Of a stretch of DNA of 64,000 bases, positions 52,282 to 62,391 are shown piece after piece. The position numbers and the translations under genes are program-made. Source of the DNA: Lachnospiraceae bacterium (lineage in GTDB: Bacteria > Bacillota > Clostridia > Lachnospirales > Lachnospiraceae); assembly GCA_017412055.1 (NCBI GenBank), contig JAFQOW010000040.1:1-64000 (forward strand). Reading direction: 5' to 3'. Within the stretch, counting starts at the first letter, position 1; each line of letters opens with the position of its first letter. Under the pieces are notes generated by a model, which was not told the DNA's origin, ran no database searches, and saw only the letters and a list, made by a program, of their open reading frames with translations.

Positions 52282-52323
52282 GCGACACATTTTCCTTTTT
52301 TATTTATATATATGCTATCTCCA

Positions 52324-52737
52324 TCAAATAAATACCACCTTTTTATCACTTAATGAAAGCTTTAACACTACATATGGATAGGACTCATCTTCCTTGGCAT
52401 CCTTCTTAGATTTAGGTCCCATTAGAGTAGTCTTTACAAATATGGTATTGCTACTTTCATATAAATCATTAACCTCTACCGAATACCCACCAGCATCCTG
52501 CCTTCCATACGATACCACAATATATAGCTTATCACTACAAATATAACTACATTGCTTACTTTCGTGCTTGAATCTCTCTATTTCTTCAAATACTTCTGCA
52601 GGAATTTCCTCTTCTAAAAGCACCTTATACTCCACATCTTCTACGCGCTCTTTATCTATTCTAGTCACTTTCATCATCGCACAAGCACCAACTAGCACCA
52701 TAAGCGCTAATACGAATATTAATATTTTTTTAGCCAT
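52324..52737 (-). CDS. PrcB C-terminal-domain-like protein
   Basis: A 137-residue protein with an N-terminal signal/anchor (ILIFVLALMVLVGACAMMKV; a lipobox-like VGAC is present). The C-terminal part has YIVVSYGRQDAGGYSVEVND and SYPYVVLKL, the pattern of the PrcB C-terminal domain (found in protease complex subunits and secreted lipoproteins). Function is unknown. Start: ATG with TGAGG. It lies 42 bases before the SPOCS/LysM gene and may be co-transcribed. Confidence 0.72.
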   Translation of the reverse strand: MAKKILIFVLALMVLVGACAMMKVTRIDKERVEDVEYKVLLEEEIPAEVFEEIERFKHESKQCSYICSDKLYIVVSYGRQDAGGYSVEVNDLYESSNTIFVKTTLMGPKSKKDAKEDESYPYVVLKLSLSDKKVVFI

Positions 52738-52832
52738 TCTATATTCCTCATAATAATTAATGCCAAAGATGTTAATTTGTTATGTTACAATATTACATCA
52801 AAGCAGAACAAATTCTTATACTAAATCCTATG

Positions 52833-52860
52833 AAAAAAAGAGCTGTCCTATGACAGCTCC
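52833..52860 (-). terminator. Terminator of the pgm-PH-domain unit
   Basis: GAGCTGTC-atag-GACAGCTC followed by seven T on the minus strand. Confidence 0.9.
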
Positions 52861-52905
52861 TCTTATGTTTATTTAATATATGTCTAGAATAACCTATTCT
52901 ACTAA

Positions 52906-53322
52906 TTAGTGAAAATCCCCATCATCCATATCTTCATCTATATCATCACCTGACATAAACTCTCTTGCAGATACACGATTTTTCTTTCTGGCAGCTTCTA
53001 CCATATCAGAAAGCATTTCCTTTACATCCGCACTCTGACGAACTCTCTTAATATCAAGCTCTGGCGTAGTCCTGTCAGAAGAACAAATATGAATTGTACC
53101 AAGACCCCACAATCTTTCACCAAGACTTCTCTTTAATGTAACATCCATAATTCTATAAAGTCTTATTTCCTCTTCATTTATACTAAAAAGTCCTGTTGAA
53201 ACTATAAGCTTGTCATCTGTTAATCTGTATCTTGTAAATGACCATGGAAGTCCAAAAATTATTCTCTTTCTATCCTTCCACTTAACATCATGCTGCTCTA
53301 CTGGTAAATTGCTCTTGCCCAT
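52906..53322 (-). CDS. Bacterial PH-domain (bPH2/YdbT-like) protein
   Basis: A 138-residue protein with one bPH2-type domain: FGLPWSFTRYRLTDDKLIVS, then TGLFSINEEEIRLYRIMDVT, LKRSLGERLWGLGTIHI, typical of YdbS/YdbT-like membrane-associated proteins, followed by an acidic tail (SGDDIDEDMDDGDFH). Unlike YdbT it lacks membrane helices. The role is unknown. It starts 10 bases after the phosphoglucomutase stop, so it is likely co-transcribed with it. Start: ATG behind AGGAGG. Confidence 0.85.
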   Translation of the reverse strand: MGKSNLPVEQHDVKWKDRKRIIFGLPWSFTRYRLTDDKLIVSTGLFSINEEEIRLYRIMDVTLKRSLGERLWGLGTIHICSSDRTTPELDIKRVRQSADVKEMLSDMVEAARKKNRVSAREFMSGDDIDEDMDDGDFH

Positions 53323-53331
53323 TTTCTCCTC

Positions 53332-55068
53332 CTATAACATTGCGTTTATCATTTCGATAACCTTTTCTCCTAAGTCTGCTGACTTCTTATTAGCATCTTC
53401 AAGTGAAGTACCCTTAACACCGTAATAGAACTTAACCTTTGGCTCTGTTCCTGAAGGTCTTACACATAACCATGCATCATCTGATAAATCATAATAAATA
53501 ACATTTGACTTTGGAAGACCTGTAGGTGTAACCTCGCCTGTTGCTAAATCCTTGATTGTATCCTTCTTATAATCTCTAGCTGAAACTACCTTGTATTCAC
53601 CAAACATCTCTGGTGTATTATTTCTAAGGCTCTCAAGAATCTCCTGAATCTTGGCAAGTCCTTCCTTTCCTTTAAGTGTGATTGACTTGATATCATCCTT
53701 ATAATATCCATACTTCTCATACATATCAATCATAGCATCCCAAAGTGTCTTGCCCTTTGTCTTATAGTAAGCCGCCGCCTCACAAAGAGCCATAGTTGCC
53801 ACGATTGCATCCTTATCTCTTGCATGTGTTCCGATAAGACAGCCATAGCTTTCCTCAAAACCGAAAAGATATGTTCCTACACCTGTATTTTCAAAACCTA
53901 ATATCTGCTGACCGATAAACTTAAATCCTGTAAGCACTTCGATAAGCTTAGCTCCATAATACTTAGCAATTGCATCTGCCATGTTTGTTGTAACAATTGT
54001 CTTTATAAGAGCTCCATCCTCTGGAAGTCCTGTAAGCTCCTTCATCTGGCTAATCTCATATTCAGCTAAAAGACAGCCTGACATATTTCCTGTAAGAGTA
54101 ATATATTCACCACTCTTAGAATCCTTTACATATACACCAAGACGGTCTGCATCTGGATCTGTTGCCAATACTAAATCAGCGTCCTTCTCCTTAGCAAGCT
54201 TAAGAGCTAACTCAAATGCTTCTGCCGCTTCTGGATTTGGATAACTAACTGTTGGGAAGTTTCCATCTGGAAGTTCCTGCTCTGCTACCACATATACATT
54301 TTCAAAGCCAAGCTCCTCTAAAACTCTTCTTGCTGGAATATTTCCTGTTCCGTGAAGTGGAGTGTACACAATCTTAAGTTCCTTAGCCATTTCCTTGATA
54401 GCCTCTGGACGCTTAACCTGCTTCTTTAACTCTTCGATATATTTATCATCTACTTCCTTACCGATAACCTGATAAAGACCAGCTTCCATAGCTGCAGCCT
54501 TGTCCATTGTCTTAACTGTAGCATAGTCTGTTACTGCCTTAACTTCATCCATAATTCCGCCATCATGAGGTGGTGTAATCTGAGCACCGTCCTCCCAATA
54601 TACCTTGTAACCATTATACTCTGGCGGATTATGACTAGCTGTTATGTTGATACCTGCGATACACTTAAGCTCTCTTACTGCAAATGAAAGCTCTGGTGTA
54701 GGTCTTAATGATTCAAAAATGTATGCCTTAATTCCGTTAGCTGCAAGACAACGAGCTGCTTCGTCAGCAAACTCTGGTGACATTCTTCTAGAGTCAAATG
54801 CTATAGCAACACCCTTGTTAGCACCGCCAACCTTTAAAATATAATTGGCAAGTCCCTGTGTAGCCTTACGAACTGTGTAAACATTCATACGATTAACACC
54901 TGCGCCGATTATACCTCTAAGTCCTGCTGTACCAAACTCAAGCTCAGTATAGAAGCGCTCTTCGATTTCCTTTTCGTCAGCTGCAATGCTTCTAAGCTCT
55001 GCCTTTGTCTCCTCATCAAAATAAGGATTGCTTAACCACTCATTGTAAAGTTCCTTGTAATTGCTCAT
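53332..55068 (-). CDS. pgcA: Phosphoglucomutase/phosphomannomutase
   Basis: A 578-residue alpha-D-phosphohexomutase of the long, PgcA-like kind. ELEFGTAGLRGIIG near residue 45, catalytic Ser in GINITASHNPPEYNGYKVYW (~145), metal loop VLATDPDADRLGVYV (~295), sugar loop GFEESYGCLIG (~395) and the phosphate-binding end CVRPSGTEPKVKFYY. It interconverts glucose 1-phosphate and glucose 6-phosphate, linking glycogen metabolism (glgP elsewhere in the window) to glycolysis and sugar nucleotides. Start: ATG 55068 with AGGAGG. It follows the PEGA gene by 16 bases. Confidence 0.95.
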   Translation of the reverse strand: MSNYKELYNEWLSNPYFDEETKAELRSIAADEKEIEERFYTELEFGTAGLRGIIGAGVNRMNVYTVRKATQGLANYILKVGGANKGVAIAFDSRRMSPEFADEAARCLAANGIKAYIFESLRPTPELSFAVRELKCIAGINITASHNPPEYNGYKVYWEDGAQITPPHDGGIMDEVKAVTDYATVKTMDKAAAMEAGLYQVIGKEVDDKYIEELKKQVKRPEAIKEMAKELKIVYTPLHGTGNIPARRVLEELGFENVYVVAEQELPDGNFPTVSYPNPEAAEAFELALKLAKEKDADLVLATDPDADRLGVYVKDSKSGEYITLTGNMSGCLLAEYEISQMKELTGLPEDGALIKTIVTTNMADAIAKYYGAKLIEVLTGFKFIGQQILGFENTGVGTYLFGFEESYGCLIGTHARDKDAIVATMALCEAAAYYKTKGKTLWDAMIDMYEKYGYYKDDIKSITLKGKEGLAKIQEILESLRNNTPEMFGEYKVVSARDYKKDTIKDLATGEVTPTGLPKSNVIYYDLSDDAWLCVRPSGTEPKVKFYYGVKGTSLEDANKKSADLGEKVIEMINAML

Positions 55069-55084
55069 ATTGTCCTCCTGTTGA

Positions 55085-56458
55085 CTATTCACCTTCCTGC
55101 ATTTCCGGAAAGCTTAATATCATATCCTCTGCATCATCTGATACATCTACCGTATACGACTTTGTCATATACCCATCTTTTTTAAAAATAATAGTATGTT
55201 CACCCTCCACCTTATTAATCGTAACTGGTGATACTCCCACATATGCCCCATCAAAATATACCTTAGCACCCTCTGGCGCTGTGATACATATAAGACCGTT
55301 ATTGCTACCTGGATTTGTTGACATAGTTGTCTCCTCCTCCTGAGTAGTATCCTTCTCACCGGTACTTTGCTCCGGACCCGTGGTCGGTTCTTCAGTGCCT
55401 TCCGTAGTTGTATCTTCGCCACCCATATTGACATTAATTGTAGAATAAACTGACGAGATAGTTATCTCTTTTGTAAATGTGTCATAATTATTGGATGTAA
55501 GCTTAAGTGTATGCTTGCCATATGCAATGGATAACAATTCACTATAATCCATCTCGACGCCATCTATGGTCAATGTAGCCTCGGCATCCTCTGGCAAAAC
55601 ATTAAGCTTAACTGTTCCATATCTCGTAACCGCTTGCTCAAAGCTTCCAAGAGATACCACCGTTTCCTGACCCCTTATAACTTTAATCTCTTTGCTTCCA
55701 CCTACACCATTTATAGTTGCAGTCAAATCAAAGGTTCCCTCAGGGGCTGCCAGAATCATATCCTCTACAATTATCGTGGTTAATCTATCTCCTATCTCTA
55801 TAACGCCTCCCACATAGTTTGCTGTATTCGTTAGCTTCACAAATCCATGTCCCTTCGTTACGCAGACAGAATATATTTTATTCTCAATACCACGAACTGT
55901 CAATTCGTCGATACCGCTTATCTCTCTGATATCTATATTCTTACCATTTGATTCTATAAATAAGTTATCATCATAAGAATAAGTATCACTTCCTATGGTT
56001 ATAAGCTTCTTGTCATAATCAACCATCCATCTTGTAGCCATAGTATTTTCAAATGCAGTACCATACTCCTGTAGCTCTATTAGCTTATGTGTTCCAGTTA
56101 CATAACCGATACGAGCTATTTCACCCACAGTTATCTGTTCCATCATAAGCTGATTATTATATTTACTTTTTACTACTGTTCCTCCATTGTATGAGAGCAC
56201 AAATTCAGCTGATTCCTCCAGCTTCCTCACTGTAATCTTAGAATTAACGGTATCAATATCTGTGACGATAACAATGTCTTCCTTATTATATCGCTTATTA
56301 GATATTTCTGTAGATTGAGTTTCCTCAGTAGTTTTTTCTACAGAAGGATGCCTCTTTCCAGTACCATCTTTCCCTCCAAGAACAAGCACCAGACACAATA
56401 TTATGCCCACCGCGCCCACACAAGCAGCAACAATGCTTATGTATTTCTTTTCAGACAT
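55085..56458 (-). CDS. Membrane-anchored PEGA-domain protein
   Basis: A 457-residue protein: N-terminal helix (ISIVAACVGAVGIILCLVLV), a long extracytoplasmic beta region (~45-275), a PEGA-like repeat at ~285-350 (LNVLPEDAEATLTIDGVEMD, GKHTLKLTSNNYDTFTKEIT), a Thr/Glu-rich linker and a final PEGA repeat (~390-447; APEGAKVYFDGAYVGVSPVT, GEHTIIFKKDGYMTKSY). PEGA domains are surface modules of unknown binding role. Start ATG 56458 with GAGG at 8-base spacing; ATG 56464 is too close to it. It is just upstream of phosphoglucomutase on the same strand. Confidence 0.85.
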   Translation of the reverse strand: MSEKKYISIVAACVGAVGIILCLVLVLGGKDGTGKRHPSVEKTTEETQSTEISNKRYNKEDIVIVTDIDTVNSKITVRKLEESAEFVLSYNGGTVVKSKYNNQLMMEQITVGEIARIGYVTGTHKLIELQEYGTAFENTMATRWMVDYDKKLITIGSDTYSYDDNLFIESNGKNIDIREISGIDELTVRGIENKIYSVCVTKGHGFVKLTNTANYVGGVIEIGDRLTTIIVEDMILAAPEGTFDLTATINGVGGSKEIKVIRGQETVVSLGSFEQAVTRYGTVKLNVLPEDAEATLTIDGVEMDYSELLSIAYGKHTLKLTSNNYDTFTKEITISSVYSTINVNMGGEDTTTEGTEEPTTGPEQSTGEKDTTQEEETTMSTNPGSNNGLICITAPEGAKVYFDGAYVGVSPVTINKVEGEHTIIFKKDGYMTKSYTVDVSDDAEDMILSFPEMQEGE

Positions 56459-56564
56459 ATACATATCCTCTTTACTAAATTAAACAAATACCACAATATA
56501 ATATACTATAAAATCTCATCAAATAAAAGAGCGATTAACAAATTTCTTTGAAAATTTATATATT

Positions 56565-57554
56565 TTAGCTCCATATCTCCTTTATAAAATCCATTTTCTT
56601 CTGCTGTTTATCATAAACAGCCTGCAATTTACTCTCATTTTTGTCTGGAATCCATGACTTTCTACTATTACTATACCTATTGAGTATCTTCCAATATTTT
56701 TCTGGATACATAAGCATCACCTTAAAAATTTTCCATTCCTTATCATTTATTGGTCTTATCCCACTATATTTATCAATAATCTCATTACCTAGGTTTACAT
56801 CCCAGTCATGCTTTTCCATCAGCTTTCTGAAAAAGAAATATAAATCCTCCAGCTGCATATTTATATTGGCATGGTCAAAATTAATAACTGCCACACTGTC
56901 CTCACACATAACAATGTTATGATGGTTATATGTTCCATGACAAATAGATAATGCATCTATTGCCTGTTTCTTTATATCCAGATAGTCAGACTCTATCAAA
57001 GAGTTATATGCCTGTGACGCATATTCATAATACTCATCAAACTTATGAAGAATATCATACTCAAACCTTGTTCGACGATTTTTATTTCTTATATACGTGC
57101 GGACTCTTTTCATTTCCCTATTATGCTTTCCATACTGCTCTATAAGGCTTGGTGACATAATATCATAACCTCTTAATTCTTCATCCTTAATATTAGAAGT
57201 AAGATTATGAATATTAGCTAGAGCTTCCACAGCACTTAAAATATCAGAATTCTTCTTAATATCGCACTCTCGTCCATTAAAATACTTCTTTAAAATATAC
57301 TTATTACCTGCATAATCTTTACTGTATAGCTCTCCCTCTTTTGTTTCATACAAAATGTCCACATTTTCAAATCCCGCTTCAACAATGTATGTTAATAGTC
57401 TTCGTAAAAATCCTAATCTGGTGTCAGTGCCATTATATTCAAACAGCTGATATATACTCTTATCACTCCATATTAAATAAGTTCCTCTGCCTCTAGCTGT
57501 CTTTTCTACTGATATTTCATATTGACTTAACACCTCTAAACTATGTTCATTCAT
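56565..57554 (-). CDS. CotS-like spore coat kinase-fold protein
   Basis: A 329-residue protein of the CotS/APH family: LLTYIVEAGFENVDILYETK, ILKKYFNGRECDIKKNSDIL, the kinase-like catalytic loop HGTYNHHNIVM, and INFDHANINMQLEDLYFFFR (the second metal Asp is present). The family is found in spore coats and as small-molecule phosphotransferases. Length and layout match CotS-type coat proteins of Clostridia. Start: ATG 57554 with GAGG. It is transcribed toward the PEGA gene, 106 bases apart. Confidence 0.85.
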   Translation of the reverse strand: MNEHSLEVLSQYEISVEKTARGRGTYLIWSDKSIYQLFEYNGTDTRLGFLRRLLTYIVEAGFENVDILYETKEGELYSKDYAGNKYILKKYFNGRECDIKKNSDILSAVEALANIHNLTSNIKDEELRGYDIMSPSLIEQYGKHNREMKRVRTYIRNKNRRTRFEYDILHKFDEYYEYASQAYNSLIESDYLDIKKQAIDALSICHGTYNHHNIVMCEDSVAVINFDHANINMQLEDLYFFFRKLMEKHDWDVNLGNEIIDKYSGIRPINDKEWKIFKVMLMYPEKYWKILNRYSNSRKSWIPDKNESKLQAVYDKQQKKMDFIKEIWS

Positions 57555-57699
57555 AGCCTTACCCTCCATATCCTTGGCGTTATACTCTATCCTATGATTA
57601 TTTTTTTCAAATATACTTATAACTTTTATTTTTTTATTGTCTTATCTCCCCCTTTAAGAGTATAATTAAATACACTTACATTTATTCAAGGAGAACGAC

Positions 57700-58962
57700 A
57701 TGAGCAATGTAAATATTAAAATTCCTCAAAATGTAAAATTTATTATCGATACTTTAGAAGATGCTGGCTATGAAGCTTTTGCCGTAGGTGGCTGTATTCG
57801 TGATGCCATAATGGGGCGTATTCCTCACGATTGGGATATTACTACCTCTGCCACTCCTCTGGAAGTAAAATCACTTTTTAAAAGAACAATCGATACTGGC
57901 ATCAAGCATGGGACAGTAACCATTATGATAGGAAAAGAAGGATACGAAGTAACCACCTATCGCATAGACGGCGATTATATAGACGGTCGACATCCTGATA
58001 AGGTTATTTTTACCAGTAACCTTATAGAAGATTTAAAGCGTCGTGACTTTACCATCAATGCCATGGCCTACAATGACCGCGCTGGTATCGTAGATGCCTT
58101 TGACGGAATCTATGACTTGGAACATAAAATCATACGCTGTGTACGCGAACCCCAAGAGCGCTTTACAGAAGATGCTCTTCGAATCCTACGCGCTCTTCGC
58201 TTTAGTGCCCAGTTAGACTTTCATATAGATGATGCTACTGCTACTGCTGTAAGAGAGCTTGGTGAAAACCTTAAGCTTATAAGCAAAGAACGTATACAGA
58301 CAGAGCTTGATAAGCTTATTACGTCAAAGTGTCCAGACAGAATCAAGTATGTCCATTTATACGGACTAAACAAATATATATTTGAAGGTGCTACTTCTAT
58401 ACACGAAGACAATCTATCATTATATGAAAAGATTTCTTCTCTTATGGAAAGATTACCGAAAAATCACTATCTTCGCTGGTCCGCCCTTATGCATTATGAA
58501 GAAGAACCATCCCATGTTCTTCGCAAGCTAAAATTCGATAACACAACCATAAACACTTGCAGCAAGCTTGTAAGTGCAGCACATACACCACTGCCAAAAG
58601 ACAAGCCTGCCCTTCGCCGTATGATTGTAAAATACGGAAAAGATATATTTGATAACTATTTGTTTACATATATCTATGCTTTATGTGAAACAGGACTTTA
58701 TGAATATGGCACATATGAGCATGTAGCATTTGTAGAAAATCTTTACAAAGAAATCATCCTCCATAACGACTGTATATCCACAAAGGATATGGCTGTGGGT
58801 GGTTCAATACTCCTTAAAGAAGGCTTTGAATCCGGTAAAAAAATGGGAGAAGTGATTAATTATTTATTCGAAAGAGTTCTTGACGAACCAGCTTTAAATA
58901 ATTTTGATACATTATTAACTCTTGCTAAGGAGTATTATACTTCTCTACAACCTCACGAATAA
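57700..58962 (+). CDS. cca: CCA tRNA nucleotidyltransferase
   Basis: A 420-residue class II enzyme: AVGGCIRDAIMGRIPHDWDI contains the catalytic GGxVR-like motif and DxD (HDWDI), followed by RRDFTINAMAYND and the neck EDALRILRALRFSAQLDF. It adds or repairs the 3'-CCA of tRNAs. The C-terminal part is present but the protein lacks an HD domain. Its 3' end overlaps the convergent AI-2E transporter gene by 38 bases. Start: ATG behind AAGGAG. Confidence 0.95.
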   Translation: MSNVNIKIPQNVKFIIDTLEDAGYEAFAVGGCIRDAIMGRIPHDWDITTSATPLEVKSLFKRTIDTGIKHGTVTIMIGKEGYEVTTYRIDGDYIDGRHPDKVIFTSNLIEDLKRRDFTINAMAYNDRAGIVDAFDGIYDLEHKIIRCVREPQERFTEDALRILRALRFSAQLDFHIDDATATAVRELGENLKLISKERIQTELDKLITSKCPDRIKYVHLYGLNKYIFEGATSIHEDNLSLYEKISSLMERLPKNHYLRWSALMHYEEEPSHVLRKLKFDNTTINTCSKLVSAAHTPLPKDKPALRRMIVKYGKDIFDNYLFTYIYALCETGLYEYGTYEHVAFVENLYKEIILHNDCISTKDMAVGGSILLKEGFESGKKMGEVINYLFERVLDEPALNNFDTLLTLAKEYYTSLQPHE

Positions 58963-59965
58963 GAACATAAACAAGTGGTCCTGCCACCATTCCTAAAAAA
59001 CCAAACAACCCATAGCCTATATACATACTTACCAAAGAGGCTATGGGTGTTATACCTATTTGCTTTCCCATAAGTCTAGGCTCCAAATATTCTCTCACAA
59101 AATAACAGATGATAAACACAACAAACAATATTCCTGCCTTATAATAGCTCCCCAAAAACACATATACAAAACTCCATGGTATAACGACTAATCCCACTCC
59201 TACAAGAGGAAGCGCATCCAATATTCCAAAAATAATTCCCAGTAATATATAATAATCATTTCCTATAATAAATAATCCTACGGCACAGATAAATGCAACC
59301 ACAGACATAATTATAAACTGCGACCTTATATATGCCTTTATAATTCTTGATAACAATCCTCTTACATATCGAATTTCTTTATAAAAAATATTATCGCTAC
59401 TTATTTTTTTATATTTATCCATATCCCTAGTAAGATAAAAGACAGCCATTATGGTCAACACAAGCACAATCAATATATCAAGCATAGTCATCAGAGTTTT
59501 CATAGAATTATTAACTATAGTCGGCATAACATTTCTCTGCCAATTTACCATAGCACTTGTAGCTCCATCATACACACCAGCATAAAGAGTACCTCTTTCC
59601 ATCTTAAACATTCGCTCTATAATGTAACAGGTGTTTCTCATACAACTTATAAGCTTTTCTTCATATACTGGCCAATTTTCCACAAGTCTAATAGTCTGCT
59701 CCACAAGACTACTTATCAGATAAAACATTACAACACCTATACCTAAAATAGTTACTAATAGCGTCAATATAGTTGCTGCATTTTTATGAAAATGAAGCTT
59801 AACAACTAATAAATTCACCACGGGATGAACTAATAACGCTATGCCATATGCAAGTACAAAAGGCCATATAAGTGCAAATACATATTTCAAGGTTACATAG
59901 GACGCTAACAACAAGCCTCCTATTAAAGCCAGGGTTGTCAATTTCTTCTTTGTCCCTCTAGTCAT
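58925..59965 (-). CDS. AI-2E family transporter (permease)
   Basis: A 346-residue membrane protein of the AI-2E/PerM family: eight helices with the pattern LTTLALIGGLLLASYVTLKY at the start, the long central domain, and GVGLVVIPWSFVYVFLGSYY, GIDALPLVG-like ILDALPLVGVGLVVIPW, then YLEPRLMGKQIGITPIASLV and GLFGFLGMVAGPLVYVLIRE. Exports or takes up small molecules, in few cases autoinducer-2. Start: ATG 59965 just inside GGGGGA; GTG 59968 is also possible. It is convergent with cca. Confidence 0.88.
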   Translation of the reverse strand: MTRGTKKKLTTLALIGGLLLASYVTLKYVFALIWPFVLAYGIALLVHPVVNLLVVKLHFHKNAATILTLLVTILGIGVVMFYLISSLVEQTIRLVENWPVYEEKLISCMRNTCYIIERMFKMERGTLYAGVYDGATSAMVNWQRNVMPTIVNNSMKTLMTMLDILIVLVLTIMAVFYLTRDMDKYKKISSDNIFYKEIRYVRGLLSRIIKAYIRSQFIIMSVVAFICAVGLFIIGNDYYILLGIIFGILDALPLVGVGLVVIPWSFVYVFLGSYYKAGILFVVFIICYFVREYLEPRLMGKQIGITPIASLVSMYIGYGLFGFLGMVAGPLVYVLIREVVEKYNTP

Positions 59966-60128
59966 CACGTCCCCCTTTTCTTTTTCAATTTATCTATACT
60001 CTCTAATACTACCCTTACAGGCAAAATAATATTCACTTCCAAATAAATCTTTTATAATTTACACCTTACATCTAACTATGATATAATCCATTTGTATTAT
60101 TTATGGAAATTTAAGAAAGGACACCTAT

Positions 60129-60893
60129 ATGAAATTAGATATTTTATACGAAGACGATGAAATAATTGTATGCCATAAAGCCCCTGGCGTTTCTTCACAA
60201 CAGGAGCGTTCCTATGATCCGGATATGGTGAGTATGCTTATGAATCATTTTTCGAAAACAGGCGTTAAAAACCCATATGTAGGTGTCGTTCACCGTCTAG
60301 ATAAACCAGTTGCTGGCGTTATAATTTATGGCAAGACAAAATCTGCCACCCTTGCGTTAAGTAAGCAGATAACAGAGCGAAGCTGTATAAAAAAATATAA
60401 AGCTATCCTATGTGGTGATGTTAGAAAATTATTTAACTCACAAAATATAACCAGTGCAGACAATGTATGCACCCTAAATGACTATCTATTAAGGGATGCA
60501 AAAACAAACACATCTAGGGTTGTTGATATTTGCGATAAAAAATATGCTTCCAATTCAGAGGTTAAAAAAAGCACATTAAAATTCTCTCTTGAAAAGACTA
60601 TTTCTCTTCCGGCAGATAGTCCTTTTTATAATGAAAGCTCTCCTTTTGATAATGTGTTATCACTAGTTGACATTGAATTATTAACAGGAAGACATCATCA
60701 AATCCGTGTTCAATTTTCCAATGCTGGCTTTCCACTTTGGGGTGATTTAAAGTACTCTTCTTTTTCAAAGGAGTGTGGACAAAGAAAAGGGGTTGCTCTC
60801 TGTTCTTACTCATTGACAATCACTCATCCAACCACAAAAAAAGAGATGACCTTTTCGGTCATCCCTTCAAATAGCATATTTAAGTATTTATAA
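60129..60893 (+). CDS. RluA-family pseudouridine synthase
   Basis: A 254-residue protein of the RluA/RluD superfamily. The catalytic motif is [19 protein letters not shown] (Asp in HRLDxPxxG, ~57-75), with [20 protein letters not shown] (the RLH-Q-R segment) and GDLKYSS. No S4 domain is present. It makes pseudouridine in rRNA or tRNA; the target site cannot be told. Its stop overlaps the convergent metK by six bases, and a small hairpin near the end (GATGACC/GGTCATC, 60844-60862) lies inside the coding region. Start: ATG with AAAGGA. Confidence 0.9.
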   Translation: MKLDILYEDDEIIVCHKAPGVSSQQERSYDPDMVSMLMNHFSKTGVKNPYVGVVHRLDKPVAGVIIYGKTKSATLALSKQITERSCIKKYKAILCGDVRKLFNSQNITSADNVCTLNDYLLRDAKTNTSRVVDICDKKYASNSEVKKSTLKFSLEKTISLPADSPFYNESSPFDNVLSLVDIELLTGRHHQIRVQFSNAGFPLWGDLKYSSFSKECGQRKGVALCSYSLTITHPTTKKEMTFSVIPSNSIFKYL

Positions 60894-62075
60894 ATATTTC
60901 TTTAAATCTTCTACCTTATCAAGCTTCTCCCATGGTAAATCTAAATCGTTGCGACCAAAATGACCATATGAAGATGTCTGCTTATAAATAGGTCTTCTTA
61001 AATCAAGCATCTTAATAATTCCAGCTGGACGTAAATCGAAGTTCTCTCTTATGATTTCTACGATTTTTTCTTCACTAAGCTTTCCTGTTCCAAATGTGTC
61101 AACCATAATAGATGTAGGATAAGCAACACCGATTGCGTATGAGAGCTGAATTTCACACTTATCTGCGATACCTGCTGCCACTATATTTTTAGCAACATAT
61201 CTAGCTGCATAAGCTGCAGAACGGTCTACCTTTGTACAATCCTTACCTGAGAATGCACCGCCGCCGTGACGAGCATAACCACCGTATGTATCTACGATAA
61301 TCTTTCTTCCTGTAAGACCTGAATCACCGTTTGGTCCACCGATTACAAATCTTCCTGTAGGATTGATAAAGAATTTAGTATTCTCATTGATAAGCTCCTT
61401 TGGAAGAACTGGCTCAAATACATATTTCTTTATATCCTTATGAATCTGCTCCTGTGTCACATCCTTATCATGCTGTGTAGATAATACAACTGCATTTAAT
61501 CCCACTGGTTTTCCATCCTCATCATACTCTACTGTTACCTGTGTCTTTCCATCAGGACGAAGGTAGCTAAGTGTTCCATTCTTTCTTACCTCTGTAAGCT
61601 TTTTTGCAAGCTTATGAGCCAATGCGATTGGATATGGCATATATTCCTCTGTCTCATTTGAAGCAAAACCAAACATCATACCCTGGTCACCAGCGCCGAT
61701 TGCGTCAAGCTCTGTATCTGTCATAGTATTTTCCTTTGCTTCCAATGCCTTGTCTACACCCATAGCAATATCTGTAGACTGCTTGTCCAATGTAACAAAT
61801 ACTGAACAAGTATCTGCATCAAATCCCATAGATGAATCTGTATACCCGATTTCTCTTACTGTATCTCTTACTATACCTGCAATATCCACATTTGCTTTAG
61901 TTGTGATTTCACCCATTACTAAAACCATACCTGTTGTAGTACATGTCTCACAAGCTACACGGCTCATTGGGTCCTGTGCCATAAGGGCATCTAATACTGC
62001 GTCCGATACCGCATCACATATTTTATCTGGATGTCCTTCAGTAACTGATTCAGATGTAAATAATCTTTTTTCCAT
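60888..62075 (-). CDS. metK: S-adenosylmethionine synthetase
   Basis: A 395-residue Met[21 protein letters not shown] at the start, [32 protein letters not shown] and [18 protein letters not shown], all hallmark motifs for ATP and metal binding. It makes SAM from methionine and ATP. Its leader holds a SAM-I riboswitch and terminator, so SAM itself shuts it down. Start: ATG behind GGAG. Confidence 0.98.
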   Translation of the reverse strand: MEKRLFTSESVTEGHPDKICDAVSDAVLDALMAQDPMSRVACETCTTTGMVLVMGEITTKANVDIAGIVRDTVREIGYTDSSMGFDADTCSVFVTLDKQSTDIAMGVDKALEAKENTMTDTELDAIGAGDQGMMFGFASNETEEYMPYPIALAHKLAKKLTEVRKNGTLSYLRPDGKTQVTVEYDEDGKPVGLNAVVLSTQHDKDVTQEQIHKDIKKYVFEPVLPKELINENTKFFINPTGRFVIGGPNGDSGLTGRKIIVDTYGGYARHGGGAFSGKDCTKVDRSAAYAARYVAKNIVAAGIADKCEIQLSYAIGVAYPTSIMVDTFGTGKLSEEKIVEIIRENFDLRPAGIIKMLDLRRPIYKQTSSYGHFGRNDLDLPWEKLDKVEDLKKYL

Positions 62076-62112
62076 TTGTATCTCTCCTTCTTAAATTACT
62101 ATATGCGTTTTT

Positions 62113-62150
62113 AATGATATAGGAAGTTCAAAGAACTTTCCTATATCATT
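62113..62150. repeat. Imperfect palindrome in the metK leader, copy B
   Basis: AATGATATAGGAAGTTC-aaa-GAACtTTCCTATATCATT, almost identical to the ileS leader element (16212-16256), between the riboswitch terminator and the metK start. Confidence 0.8.
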
Positions 62151-62180
62151 AAAAAGTCCCTACACTTTTTGTGAGGGACT
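62151..62180 (-). terminator. SAM riboswitch-controlled terminator
   Basis: AGTCCCTCAC-aaaaa-GTGTAGGGACT followed by T-run on the minus strand, placed just after the SAM aptamer. Confidence 0.9.
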
Positions 62181-62200
62181 CGACTTCAAGGTATCAAATC

Positions 62201-62293
62201 CTCTTATTGTTCGAATATCGCTCAGGTTGGCACCTTCCTTACGGGGTTGCCGGGCTTCACAGATCCTTGTATCTCCACCACTCTGAATAAGAG
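62201..62293 (-). promoter_or_regulatory. SAM-I (S-box) riboswitch aptamer
   Basis: The minus strand shows the P1 stem CTCTTATT/AATAAGAG, GAGTGGTGGAGATACAAGG (the conserved P2 start), GATCTGTGAAGCCCGGCAAC, then GGTGCCAACCTGAGCGAT: the classic S-box core. SAM binding stabilises the terminator at 62151-62180 and lowers metK expression. Confidence 0.97.
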
Positions 62294-62321
62294 AAATAAT
62301 TCATATTTAGTTTATGGTTAC

Positions 62322-62350
62322 ATAATATTATTTTACTTAACCTATGTCAA
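62322..62350 (-). promoter_or_regulatory. Sigma-A promoter of metK
   Basis: TTGACA (62345-62350) and TATTAT (62322-62327), 17-base spacer, just upstream of the SAM riboswitch. Confidence 0.8.
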
Positions 62351-62391
62351 GTAATTTTTATTATATAACTATTTATCAGACTATTTTATAT

